Shown here one piece after another: positions 49,659-61,289 of a stretch of 64,000 bases of DNA. Source of the stretch: Terebella lapidaria (Eukaryota > Annelida > Polychaeta > Terebellida > Terebellidae). The stretch covers positions 22,779,402 through 22,843,401 of the forward strand of contig OX424567.1 in NCBI GenBank assembly GCA_949152475.1, written 5' to 3'. Every line of letters starts with the position of its first letter. Positions within the stretch are counted from its first letter, which is position 1. The position numbers and the translations under genes are program-made. A model generated the notes under the pieces. It was not told where the DNA came from and made no database searches. It saw nothing but the letters and a program-made list of their open reading frames with translations.

Positions 49659-49663
<5 letters not shown>
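47706..49663. repeat. Segmental duplication unit 3, truncated
   Basis: Matches the first 2 kb of unit 2 almost perfectly up to about 49018, is diverged at about 49019-49265, and is again near-identical to units 1 and 2 up to the CA microsatellite, where homology stops. Confidence 0.92.
48336..49339 (-). CDS. LDLa plus double P-type trefoil exons, copy 3
   Basis: Exons 49211-49339 (LDLa), 48892 to about 49080 (first trefoil-like) and 48336-48475 (second trefoil with stop). The last exon is almost the same as copy 2 (PEFTVPADRLNCGW). The LDLa module reads WMCNGRGGCMNNEDESDRYC: the acidic residue after the fourth cysteine, normally a calcium ligand, is Asn here. In the first trefoil exon the AG used in copies 1 and 2 (ACAG/CC) is ATAACC, so the usual acceptor is missing. 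The sequence upstream of the LDLa exon is cut off by the CA tract about 320 bp away. Probably a partial, non-functional copy, although the reading frames stay open. Confidence 0.75.

Positions 49664-49700
<37 letters not shown>
49662..49700. repeat. CA microsatellite at the unit 3 breakpoint
   Basis: Uninterrupted CA repeats of about 37 bp. The same site holds about 15 bp in unit 1 and about 20 bp in unit 2, so the tract is longest where the duplication ends. Confidence 0.9.
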
Positions 49701-49702
<2 letters not shown>

Positions 49703-49884
49703 TCGTATAACCTGCCAACTGAGGACCATGATTTTTCACCTGCCAAGTGAGGACCACCATTTCTGCAGCACATACAGCCATAAAAAATTAGTTTTAAACT
49801 CATATCGGAAATTAAAAACAATCCGTTCATTCAGTATTTTCGAAAAGTCAATATTTTCTGGTATGAAATTTTACACTCTAACTG

Positions 49885-50430
49885 AGGACATTTATACACA
49901 CAGCCCAAGTGAGGACATTCATAAACACAACCCAACTGAGGACCTTAAACACAACCCAACTGAGGACATTAAACACAACCCAACTGAGGACCTTAAACAC
50001 AACCCAACTGAGGACCTTAAACACAACCCAACTGAGGACATTAAACACAACCCAACTGAGGACCTTAAACACAACCCAACTGAGGACATTAAACACAACC
50101 CAACTGAGGACATTAAACACAACCCAACTGAGGACATCAAACACAACCCAACTGAGGACCACTAACACAGCCCAACTGAGGACTTTAAACACAACCCAAC
50201 TGAGGACATTAAACACAGCCCAAGTGAGGACATTAAACACAACCCAACTGAGGACATTAAACACAGCCCAACTGAGGACATTCATAAACACAACCCAACT
50301 GAGGACATTAAACACAACCCAACTGAGGACATTAAACACAACCCAACTGAGGACATTCATAAACACGACCCAACTGAGGACATAAACACGACCCAACTGA
50401 GGACATAAACACAACCCAACTGAGGACATT
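49885..50430 (+). repeat. 24-bp minisatellite array
   Basis: About 22 copies of a 24-bp unit centred on CCCAACTGAGGAC followed by ATTAAACACAA. A few units are 27 bp (ATTCATAAACACAA). Because 24 is a multiple of three, one frame reads as an 8-residue repeat NTTQLRTL; there is no other coding evidence. Diverged GAGGACCA units begin near 49720. Confidence 0.9.
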
Positions 50431-50435
50431 TATGC

Positions 50436-53400
50436 ACTCACCTTGTCCCGTCATGTCCATGCCCTCTCCTATATATGTATCCATCCTGTCCCTTCACGTC
50501 CATGCCCTCCCCCACATGCACTCGCCTTGTCCCTTCAGGTCCATGCCCTCCCCCATATGCACTCGCCTCGTCTCTTCACGTCCATGTCCTCTTCCACATG
50601 CACTCGCCTTGTCCCGTCATGTCCATGCCCTCTCCCACATGCACTCGCCTTGTCCCTTCACGTCCATGTCCTCTTCTACATGCATTCAACCTGTCTCTTC
50701 GCGTTTATGCCCTCTACTCATGCACTGACACTGTCCGTGTTTGTGCAGACTTCTCCTACATTACTCGCTCCAGATGTTCCTCTGCGTCCACGCCCTCTCT
50801 TACCTGTACCTGCCCTGTTCCTCTGTGTTGGTGCCGCCCGCTACATGCACCCGACTTGTTCCTCTATGCTTCTGTCGCCTACTAGCATCGCCCTGTCCCT
50901 GCCCGCCCCTACATGTATCCGATCCGACTGGCATATGTACTCGTGCAGTGCCCATGTGTTTATGTCCTCTGATACTTGTATTCACCTGTGGCTTCGCGTC
51001 CACTCTACTACATGTACCCACCTGGTCCCTTCGTGTTCCTATCCTCTGCTACATGAACCCAACCTCTCTTCTTGTGCCTGTAATCAACTACATACACACA
51101 CCATGTCCCATCGTGTCCCTGCACTCTACTACATATACCCACCCTGTCCCTTCATGTTCCTGCCCTCTACTACATATATCTACCCTGTCCCTTCGTGTTC
51201 CTGCCCTCTACTACATATACCCACCCTGTACCTTCATGTTCCTGCCCTCTACTACATATATCCACCCTGTCCCTTCGTGTCCTGCCCTCTACTACATATA
51301 CCCACCCTGTCTTTTCGTGTTCCTGCCCTCTACTACATATACCCACCCTGTCCCTTCGTGTTCCTGCCCTCTACTACATATATCCACCCTGTCCCTTCGT
51401 GTTCCTGCTCTCTACTACATATACCCACCCTGTCCTTTCGTGTTCCTGCCCTCTACTACATATACCCACCCTGTCCCTTCATGTTCCTGCCCTCTACTGC
51501 ATATAACCAACCTGTCCTTTCGTGTTCCTGTCCGGTATTACATATACCCACCCTGTCCATGCGTGATCCTACCCTCTACTACATATACCCACCCTGTCCG
51601 TTCGTGTTCCTGTCCTCTACTGCATATACCCAGCCTGTCCGTTCGTGTTCCTGTCCTCTACTACATATACTAACGCTCTCGCTTGGTGCAACTGGCCTCT
51701 GCTGCATATACCCACCCTGTCCGTTTGTGTTCCTGCCCTCTTCTACATATACCCACCCTGTTTGTTCGTGTTCCTGCCCCCTACTGCATATACCCACCCT
51801 CCCCTTCGGGTTTCTGCCCTCTACTGCATATATCCATCATGTCCATTCGTGTCCCTGCCCATAACTGCATATACCCAACCTGTCCGTTCGTGTTCCTGCC
51901 CTTTACTACATTTACCCACCCTGTCCCTTCATGTTCCTGCCCTCTACTGCATATACCCAACCTGTCCCTTCGTGTTCCTGCCCTCTACTGCATATACCCA
52001 ACCTGTTCGTTCGTGTTCCTGCAATCTACTACATATACCCAAGCTGTCCGTTCGTGTTCCTGCCCTCTACTACATATACCAACCCTGTCCCTTCGTGTTC
52101 CTGTCCTCTACTACATATACCCACCGTGTCCGTTCGTGTTCAGGCCCTCTACTACATATAGCCACCCTGTCCGTTCGTGTTTATGCCCTCTACTGCATAT
52201 ACTCAACCTGTCCGTTCGTGTTCCTGCCCTCTACAACACATACCCAGCCTGTCCTTTCGTGCTCCTTCCCTCTACTGCATATACCCAACCTGTCCCTTCG
52301 TGTTCCTGCACTCTACTGCATATACCGACCCTGTCCGTTCGTGTTCCTGCCCTCTACTACACATACCCGACCTGTCCGTTCGTGTTCCTGCCCTCTACTA
52401 CACATAATCAGCCTGTCCCTTCGTGTTCCTGCCCCCTACTGCATATACCCAACCTGCCCGTTCGTGTTCATGCCCTCTTCTATATATACCCATCGTGTCC
52501 TTCCGTGTTTCCGCCCTCTTATACATATACCCACCCTGTTACTTCGTGTTCCTGCCCTCTACTACATATACCCACCCTGTCCGTTCGTGTACATGCCCTC
52601 TACTACATATAGCCACCCTGTCCCTTCATGTTCATGCCCTCTACTACACATACCCAACCTGTCCTTTCGTGTTCCTACCCTCTACTACATATACCCACCC
52701 TGTCCCTTCATGTTCATGCCCTCTACTACATATACCCACCCTGTCCCTTCATGTTCATGCCCTCTACTACACATACCCAACCTGTCCTTTCGTGTTCCTG
52801 CCCTCTACTACATATACCCACCCTGTCCCTTCATGTTCCTGCCCTCTACTACACATACCCACCCTGTCCCTTTGTTTTCCTGCCCTCTACTACATATACC
52901 CACCCTGTCCCTTCATGTTCCTGCCCTCTACTACACATACCCAGCCTGTCCGTTCGTGTTCCTGCCCTCTACTACACATACCCAGCCTGTCCTTTCGTGT
53001 TCCTGCCCTCTACTACACATACCCAGCCTGTCCCTTCGTGTTCCTGCCCTCTACTGCATATACCGACCCTGTCCGTTCGTGTTCCTGCCCTCTACTACAC
53101 ATACCCAACCTGTCCTTTCGTGTTCCTGCCCTCTACTACACATACCCAGCCTGTCCCTTCGTGTTCCTGCCCTCTACTGCATATACCCAACCTGTTCGTT
53201 CGTGTTCCTGCCATCTACTACATATACCCAAGCTGTCCGTTCGTGTTCCTGCCCTCTACTACATATACCAACCCTGTCCCTTCGTGTTCCTGCCCTCTAC
53301 TACATATACCCACCGTGTCCGTTCGTGTTCAGGCCCTCTACTACATATAGCCACCCTGTCCGTTCGTGTTTATGCCCTCTACTGCATGTACTCAACCTGT

Positions 53401-56400
53401 CCGTTCGTGTTCCTGCCCTCTACAACACATACCCAGCCTGTCCTTCGTGTTCCTTCCCTCTACTGCATATACCCAACCTATCCCTTCGTGTTCCTGCCCT
53501 CTACTGAATATACCGACCCTGTCCGTTCGTGTTCCTGCCCTCTACTACACATACCCAACCTGTCCGTTCATGTTCCTGCCCTCTACTACACATAATCAGC
53601 CTGTCCCTTCGTGTTCCTGCCCTCTACTGCATATACCCACCCTGTCCCTTCGGGTTCCTGCCCTCTACTACATATACCCAGCCTTTCCGTTCGTGTTCCT
53701 GCCCTCTACTACACATACCCAGCCTGTCCTTTCGTGTTCCTGCCCTCTACTACACATACCCAGCCTGTCCTTTCGTGTTCCTGCCCCCTACTGCATATAC
53801 CCAACCTGCCCGTTCGTATTCCTGCCCTCTACTATATATACCCATCGTGTCCTTCCGTGTTTACGCCCTCTTATACATATACCCACCCTGTTCCTTCGTG
53901 TTCCTGCCCTCTACTACATATACCCACCGTGTCCGTTCGTGTTCATGCCCTCTACTACATATAGCCACCCTGTCCGTTCGTGTTTATGCCCTCTACTGCA
54001 TATACTCAACCTGTCCGTTCGTGTTCCTGCCCTCTACTGCATATACCCAACCTGTCCGTTCGTGTTCCTGCCCTCTACTACACATACCCAACCTGTCCGT
54101 TCGTGTTCCTGCCCTCTACTACACATAACCAGCCTGTCCGTTCGTGTTCCTGGCCTCTACTGCATATACCCACCCTGTCCCTTCGGGTTCCTGCCCTCTA
54201 CTACATATACCCATCCTGTCCTTTCGTGTGCCTGCCCTCTACTGCATGTACCCACCCTGTCCATTCGTGTTCCTGCCCTCTACTACATATACCCAACCTG
54301 TCCGTTCGTGTTCCGGCCATCTACTACATATATCCATCACATTCATTCGTGTACCTGCCCTCTACTACATATAGCCATCATGTCCGTTCATGGTCCTGCC
54401 CTCTACCACATATACCCACCCTGTCCGTTCGTGTTCCTGCCCTCTACTACATATACCTATCCTGTCCCTTTGTGTTCCTGCCCTCTACAACATATACCCA
54501 CCCTGTCCATTCATGTTCATGCTCTCTACTACACATACCCAACCTGTCCTTTCGTGTTCCTGCCCTCTACTACATATACCCACCCTGTCCCTTCATGTTC
54601 CTGCCCTCTACTACACATACCCACCCTGTCCCTTCGTGTTCCTGCCCTCTACTACATATACCCAGCCTTTCCGTTCGTGTTCCTGCCCTCTACTACACAT
54701 ACCCAGCCTGTCCTTTCGTGTTCCTGCCCTCTACTACACATACCCAGCCTGTCCCTTCGTGTTCCTGCCCTCTACTGCATATACCGACCCTGTCCGTTCG
54801 TGTTCCTGCCCTCTACTACACAATCCCAAGCTGTCCTTTCGTGTTCCTGCCCTCTACTACACATATCCAGCCTGTCCCTTCGTGTTCCTGCCCTCTACTG
54901 CATATACCCAACCTGTTCGTTCGTGTTCCTGCCATCTACTACATATACCCAAGCTGTCCGTTCGTGTTCCTGCCCTCTACTACATATACCAACCCTGTCC
55001 CTTCGTGTTCCTGCCCTCTACTACATATACCCACCGTGTCCGTTCGTGTTCAGGCCCTCTACTACATATAGCCACCCTGTCCGTTCGTGTTTATGCCCTC
55101 TACTGCATGTACTCAACCTGTCCGTTCGTGTTCCTGCCCTCTACAACACATACCCAGCCTGTCCTTCGTGTTCCTTCCCTCTACTGCATATACCCAACCT
55201 ATCCCTTCGTGTTCCTGCCCTCTACTGAATATACCGACCCTGTCCGTTCGTGTTCCTGCCCTCTACTACACATACCCAACCTGTCCGTTCGTGTTCCTGC
55301 CCTCTACTACACATAATCAGCCTGTCCCTTCGTGTTCCTGCCCCCTACTGCATATACCCAACCTGCCCGTTCGTATTCCTGCCCTCTACTATATATACCC
55401 ATCGTGTCCTTCCGTGTTTACGCCCTCTTATACATATACCCACCCTGTTCCTTCGTGTTCCTGCCCTCTACTACATATACCCACCGTGTCCGTTCGTGTT
55501 CATGCCCTCTACTACATATAGCCACCCTGTCCGTTCGTGTTTATGCCCTCTACTGCATATACTCAACCTGTCCGTTCGTGTTCCTGCCCTCTACTGCATA
55601 TACCCAACCTGTCCGTTCGTGTTCCTGCCCTCTACTACACATACCCAACCTGTCCGTTCGTGTTCCTGCCCTCTACTACACATAACCAGCCTGTCCGTTC
55701 GTGTTCCTGGCCTCTACTGCATATACCCACCCTGTCCCTTCGGGTTCCTGCCCTCTACTACATATACCCATCCTGTCCTTTCGTGTGCCTGCCCTCTACT
55801 GCATGTACCCACCCTGTCCATTCCTGTTCCTGCCCTCTACTACATATACCCAACCTGTCCGTTCGTGTTCCGGCCATCTACTACATATATCCATCACATT
55901 CATTCGTGTACCTGCCCTCTACTACATATAGCCATCATGTCCGTTCATGGTCCTGCCCTCTACCACATATACCCACCCTGTCCGTTCGTGTTCCTGCCCT
56001 CTACTACATATACCTATCCTGTCCCTTTGTGTTCCTGCCCTCTACAACATATACCCACCCTGTCCATTCGTGTTCCTGCCCTCTCCTACATATACCCATC
56101 CTGTCCGTTTGTGTCCCTGCCCTCATCTACATATACCCACCCTGTCCTTTCGTGTCCACGCCCTCTACTACATGTACTCGCCCTATCCCCCCGTGTCCAC
56201 GCCCTCTACTACATGTACTCGCCCTGTCCGCTCGTGTCCACGCCCTCTACTACATGTACTCGCCCTGTCCCTCCGTGCCCACGCCCTCTACTACATGTAC
56301 TCGCCCTGTCCCTCCGTGTCCACGCCCTCTACTACATGTACTCGCTCTGTCCCTCCGTGTCCACGCCCTCTACTACATGTACTCGCTCTGTCCCTTCGTG

Positions 56401-58085
56401 TCCAGCCTTCTACTACATGTACTCGCCCTGTCCCTTCGTGTCCACGCCCTCTACTACATTTACTCGCCCTGTCCCTCCGTGTCCACGCCTCTACTACATG
56501 TACTTGCTCTTTCCCTTCGTGCCAGCCTTCTACCACATGTACTCACCCTGTCCCTCCGTGTCCACGCCCTCTACTACATGTACTCGCCCTGTCCCTCCGT
56601 GTCCACGCCCTCTACTACATGTATATACTCGCCCTGTCCCTCCGTGTCCACGCCCTCTACTACCTGTACTCGCCTTGTCCCTCCGTGTCCACGCCCTCTA
56701 CTACATGTACTCGCCCTGTCCCTCCGTGTCCACGCCCTCTACTACATGTACTCGCCCTGTCCCTTCGTGTCCATAATTCTACTACATGTACTCGCCCTGT
56801 CCCTCCGTGTGCACGCCCTCTACTACATGTGCTCGCCCTGTCCCTTCGTGTCCACGCCCTCTACTACATGTACTCGCCCTGTCCCTCCGTGTCCACGCCC
56901 TCTACTGCATGCCCTCTACTACATGTACTCGCCCTGTCCCTTCGTGTCCACGCCCTCTACTACATGTACTCGCCCTGTCCCTCCGTGTCCACGCCCTCTA
57001 CTACATGTACTCGCCCTGTCCCTCCGTGTCCACGCCCTCTACTACACATACTCGCCCTGTCCCTCCGTGTCCACGCCCTCTACTACATGTACTCGCCCTG
57101 TCCCTCCGTGTCCACGCCCTCTACTACACGTACTCGCCCTGTCCCTCCGTGTCCATGCCCTCTACTACAGGTACTCGCTCTGTCCCTCCGTGTCCACGCC
57201 CCCTTCTACATGTACTCGCCCTGTCCCTCCGTGTCCACACCCTCTACTACATGTACTCGCCCTGTCCCTTCGTGTCCACGCCCTCTACTACATGTACTCG
57301 CCCTGTCCCTTCGTGTCCACGCCCTCTACTACATGTACTTGCTCTGTCCCTCCGTGTCCACGCCCTCTACCACATGTACTCGCCCTGTCCCTCCGTGTCC
57401 ACGCCCTCTACCACATGTACTCGCCCTGTCCCTCCGTGTCCACGCCCTCTACTATACGTACTCGCCCTGTCCCTCCGTGTCCACGCCCTCTACCACATGT
57501 ACTCGCCCTGTCCCTCCGTGTCCACGCCCTCTACTATACGTACTCGCCCTGTCCCTCCGTGTCCACGCCCTCTACTACATGTACTCGCCCTGTCCCTCCG
57601 TGTCCACGCCCTCTACTACACGTACTCGCCCTGTCCCTCCGTGTCCATGCCCTCTACTACAGGTACTCGCTCTGTCCCTCTGTGTCCACGCCCCCTTCTA
57701 CATGTACTCGCCCTGCCCCTCCGTGTCCACGCCCTCCACTACATGTACTCGCCCTGTCCCTTCCTGTCCACGCCCTCTACTACATGTACTTGCTCTGTCC
57801 CTCCGTGTCCACGCCCTCTACCACATGTACTCGCCCTGTCCCTCCGTGTCCATGCCCTCTACCACATGTACTCGCCCTGTCCCTCCGTGTCCACGCCCTC
57901 TACTGCATGTACTCGCCCTGTCCCTCCGTGTCCACGCCCTCTACTGCATGTACTCTCCCTGTCCCTCCGTGTCCACGCCATCTACTACATGTACTCGCCC
58001 TGTCCCTCCGTGTCCACGCCCTGTACTACATGTACTCGCACTGTCCCTCCGTGTCCACGCCCTCTACTGCATGTACCGGACCGGT
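50436..58085 (+). repeat. 41-bp minisatellite array, about 185 copies
   Basis: A single 41-bp unit family. Type A (about 51120-56150) has CTACATATACCCACCCTGTC then TTCGTGTTCCTGCCCTCTA. Type B (about 56150-58085, and in diverged form 50436-50720) has CATGTACTCGCCCTGTCCC then CCGTGTCCACGCCCTCTA. 50720-51120 is degenerate. Most units have no stop triplet in any plus-strand frame, so frames hundreds of codons long run through all three frames at once; TAG or TAA arises only in variant units (ATATAGCC, CATAATC). The array is pyrimidine-rich on the plus strand. The frames are not called as genes. Confidence 0.95.
53366..55930 (+). repeat. Higher-order repeat inside the 41-bp array
   Basis: A block of variant units recurs: TATGCCCTCTACTGCATG at 53371 and 55092 (distance 1721, about 42 units minus one base), with the same neighbours including a 40-bp unit containing CCTGTCCTTCGTGTTCCTTC. 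Another block recurs from 53980 and 55537 (distance 1557). A related block starts at 52177 (1189 bp, 29 units, before 53366). Confidence 0.8.
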
Positions 58086-58455
58086 TACTGTGTTTCTGAG
58101 CTGTCTCACACGGCCATAAATTTCCTAGCGAGGAGAAATATTCTACTGCAATATTATACACTTTATTTATCAGTCAGATAATCAGATGTCAAGTTCATTC
58201 AACAACATTTTGATTAAACACCTGATACATGTTCATCTACATATGACATTAATACGAGTATATCCACACTAAATGCATCCCACAACAGTTCAATGAACGG
58301 AATGGAGAACTCTTATTTTGCACCATGCTTTCTATAATTTGTTCACAAATTTATCATTCAGTTATTCAGACGTCAAATTCATTCATCAATATTTCGATCA
58401 AACCCGTGATACAGGCACCATTCAATTATATTGTAGCAACAATAACAATAACAAG
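58086..58455. other. Sequence after the minisatellite
   Basis: Contains two diverged copies of a segment of about 70 bp (near 58160 and 58345, both with GTCAA.TTCATTCA and ATCAAAC.CC.TGATACA). No gene recognised. Confidence 0.5.
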
Positions 58456-59395
58456 GGCTGAAATAGGTTACTGGACAATTTTGTGTTTTTTCAGTCATTT
58501 TGTGCTTGGACCTTGAAAATAAGGTCAAAGGTCATATTCAAGGTCATCAGAATATTCAACATACCGGTATATCATTTCCTATATGTCCACAGTTGATCCC
58601 CAAGCTGTATAGTCGACAATAGGTGAGATATTATCCATTCTGTGTTCTGCCCTTGAAAATGAGGTCAAAGGTCAAGTCATTCGAATATTTGACATATCAT
58701 TTCCTATTGATTCCCAAGCTGTAAAGTCAATAGGCTAGATATTAGCCATATTTTGTGCAAATGACCTTGAAAATGAAGTCAAAGTTCAAATTCAAGGTCA
58801 TCAGAATATTCGGTTCATATCATTTCCTATATGTCCACAATTGTTTCCCAAGCCATTAAGTCGACAATAAGCTAGATATTAGCCATTTTGTGCTCTGACC
58901 TTGAAAATGAGGTCAAAGGTCATATTCAAGGCCATCAGAATATTCGGCATATATCATTTCCTATTTGTCCACAATTGATTGCCAAACTCTTATCTCAATA
59001 TTAAGTGAGATATTAGTAACAATGTGTCCCACTATGAAGCATAGGAGAATTTAACATGGAAGTCCCATTTGGGCTAATAAGTTTGGGCCAAAGTGGCCCA
59101 CTTCGAGCGATTCAAGGGCAACAAAACTTATGCACATTATGAAGGACATCCTTGTGCAAAAAAAAGAAAAAAAGTTACTGAACAGATTTTTGAACATTTC
59201 AAAAAATTGCGAAAATCAAAACTAAAAAATACCTCCTTCTTGAATTATTTGCATTTTTGTGCTAAATTTCAGAAAGATTCCACCGTAAACAAAATGTGGA
59301 CAATGACCCCGGATGACAGACAACAACGGACAACGGACGCAACGCCATGCCAATAGGTTATGGGACCATACATGTAGGTCTGGAAACCTGAAATC
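58456..59395. mobile_element. Dispersed AGGTCA-rich element
   Basis: Starts GGCTGAAATAGGTTACTGG and ends near CCAATAGGTTATGGGACC with GGAAACCTG, so both ends carry AATAGGTTA-type motifs. The interior holds about four tandem units of 125-140 bp (GACCTTGAAAATGAGG, ATCATTTCCTATATGTCCAC, AAGCTGTAAAGTCGA, TTAGCCATTTTGTGCTC), then a unique 3' part with TTTGGGCCAAAGTGGCCCAC. Related copies lie at about 59765-60505 and 62425-63600. No coding sequence. Likely a non-autonomous DNA element, class uncertain. Confidence 0.6.
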
Positions 59396-59473
59396 AACAA
59401 ATCTTAAGCTAGTCAAGTTCCAACAAATCTTAAGCTAGTCAAGTTCCAGCTTCCATTTGGATAGATGTTAAAG

Positions 59474-61135
59474 TCACATTTTTTTCAGCTTTCTTCTGGC
59501 AGTTTGATTAGAATTGTGCACCCAATTCTTCACATCTTTCCAACTTCGAAAACGCAAGGCTGGTTCATTTCTAATGGCATTGTCATAGTCGATTCTGTTT
59601 GGAACCTTCAAGATTCTCAGATTCTTATCCAGCTGCCGTCTTACTGCTGCCTTCTCTTCTGTGGTCCAAGGTCTTCGAGCACTCTTAGGAGGTGGGGGCT
59701 GCGGGACTTCTGGAATGAACACATATTTCATTAATCAGCACCTTCTCCACATGGCTATACATAAAATTAGCCCAACGGCTGAAATAGGTTACCGGACAAT
59801 TTTTACATGTGACCATAAGATATAGCACTCAAGGTCATCTGAGTTCAAGTTCAAGGTCACCAAAAGTTGTGCCATATATGGCTTCCTATATGCTCATAAC
59901 ACAAACCTAAGCCACTTTATAATGGCCACTTTGTAATGGCCTTTTTGAACTTTCAAGGTTATCCAAGGTCACCACAAAATATTATCAAACAGATTTTGTG
60001 CAAATGACAACTGCTGTTAACATTGAAAATCCCTATCTCGAGCCGAAATGGGGAAAATTCAAAATGGCCACCGAAAGTGGCCCAATCCAGAACTTATGTC
60101 CCGAGTTCAAAAGTGAGATTCGCTCTACGCTCACCGTTTCCGAGATACTACCACTTTTCTTTAACATGGGAAACTCTAAAATCTAAAATTGGGCCAGGCC
60201 AAATTCAACGAACACGGGGTTTGTGCTGTACTATGTGCTAGTCATATAGATTTTCTGAGCCCAATTAGAAAAAAATTCATCAAACAGATTTTGTGCGAAT
60301 GGCAACTACATTTAACATGGGAAATCCCTATCTCAAGCCTAGACCGAATTGGCAAAGGCCCATGGATCGGCCTGAAACAAGGTCCGGAGATATGGACCCA
60401 TAGAACATTTTATGAATTACAGCAATATTCATCAAACAGATTTTTCCCAGCGTTTGACAACGATGACAATAGCTTATCGAACCTTTGGTCCGGTAAGCTA
60501 AAAACATCGTGTCTTACGGACAAATACTATTAAACAGCCTGGAAGGAGATAAAAAGGAATTGAAGAGACACATCATTTAGAAGTACTTGCCTTCATCAGA
60601 ACTGTTTGGTTCAAATTCTTCATCAAGTTCATCCTGTTCGCTTTTCTCATCTTCAATCAGTTCTGTAAAATATACAATGCTAATGATGAGCTGAGTGACC
60701 AATGGAAATGGGTCAGAACAATTATACACAATCAAATATCATCATGAGCACTGACATCATGTTGACATTATAATATTTACCGTTTTCATCACACTTGATA
60801 GTGTCATAGTTTGGGTATTGGGCTCCACATCTGGAGAAGGTCCTCAAGCAGTCCGTTCCTCTGTATGGATGTCGGAAGTCTCCTGAAATATATTATATTG
60901 AACATACTAGAACACTAGAAAACATCAGCTTCATTTGTTTATAACGAATTACATAATGCTAGTGCTATACTTTCATGATAATTAAAAACCACAAACTACT
61001 GAACTGAAGTGTTTTTTGTATGCATGTAATACCTGGCTTGGCGAACAGCAACTCACTGGTGACACCAACAGCTTTTCTGCACTTTAGAAGCAGCTTCAGG
61101 TGACGCAGGATGTGTGTTGGGAGAAGAATCGGTAC
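59474..61135 (-). CDS. Recombinase-like/Myb-like domain protein, 3' exons
   Basis: Four minus-strand exons with matching phases: 61033-61135 (VPILLPTHILRHLKLLLKCR, ELLFAKP), 60781-60882 (GDFRHPYRGTDCLRTFSRCG), 60591-60662 (acidic, LIEDEKSEQDELDEEFEP) and 59474-59709 with the stop. The last reads VPQPPPPKSARRPWTTEEK, RIDYDNAIRNEPALRFRSW and KDVKNWVHN. The order resembles an uncharacterised family of fish and invertebrate proteins that, as I remember it, joins a tyrosine-recombinase-like segment to a C-terminal Myb-like helix region; this is recall, not a search. The family's later recombinase motifs are absent, with only a 118-bp intron where they would fall. The intron after the acidic exon starts GCAAGT, a GC-AG intron. 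5' exons are not identified. Function unknown. Confidence 0.65.
59765..60505. mobile_element. Dispersed AATAGGTTA-type element in an intron
   Basis: Starts GGCTGAAATAGGTTACCGG and ends near ATAGCTTATCGAACC with GGTAAGCTAAAAA. It contains AAGGTCATC/AAGGTCACC motifs and, at about 60117-60147, CGCTCTACGCTCACCGTTTC, the same motif that starts the 147-bp satellite units of the duplicated locus. It lies within the intron between the last two exons of the minus-strand gene. Confidence 0.6.
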
Positions 61136-61289
61136 CTTCCGGAAGAATCAGAAGAAGAAGTAGAAAAAAGTTTCTGCTAAAACCATAAAGGCATTTTTGC
61201 CGAAATGCCTCAATAAGGTGATGTATGGAAATGATCAACAGAACAGTCAAATCTTTCAGAAAGCAAAGTATACAAACCCCAAGCGGTGA

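Noticed and set aside
49878-50429. NTTQLRTL-type 8-residue repeat proteins on both strands
   Set aside because: Explained by the 24-bp minisatellite, whose period is divisible by three; open on several frames and both strands.
49885-50430. CRISPR-like array
   Set aside because: No unique spacers between repeats; the whole period is repeated, in a eukaryotic context.
50432-58181. Very long overlapping plus-strand reading frames (proline/cysteine/serine-rich proteins up to 860 residues)
   Set aside because: All three frames are open at once because the 41-bp unit has no stop triplets. The residue repeat is the same sequence cycling through frames, with no start context, splice sites or recognised domain.
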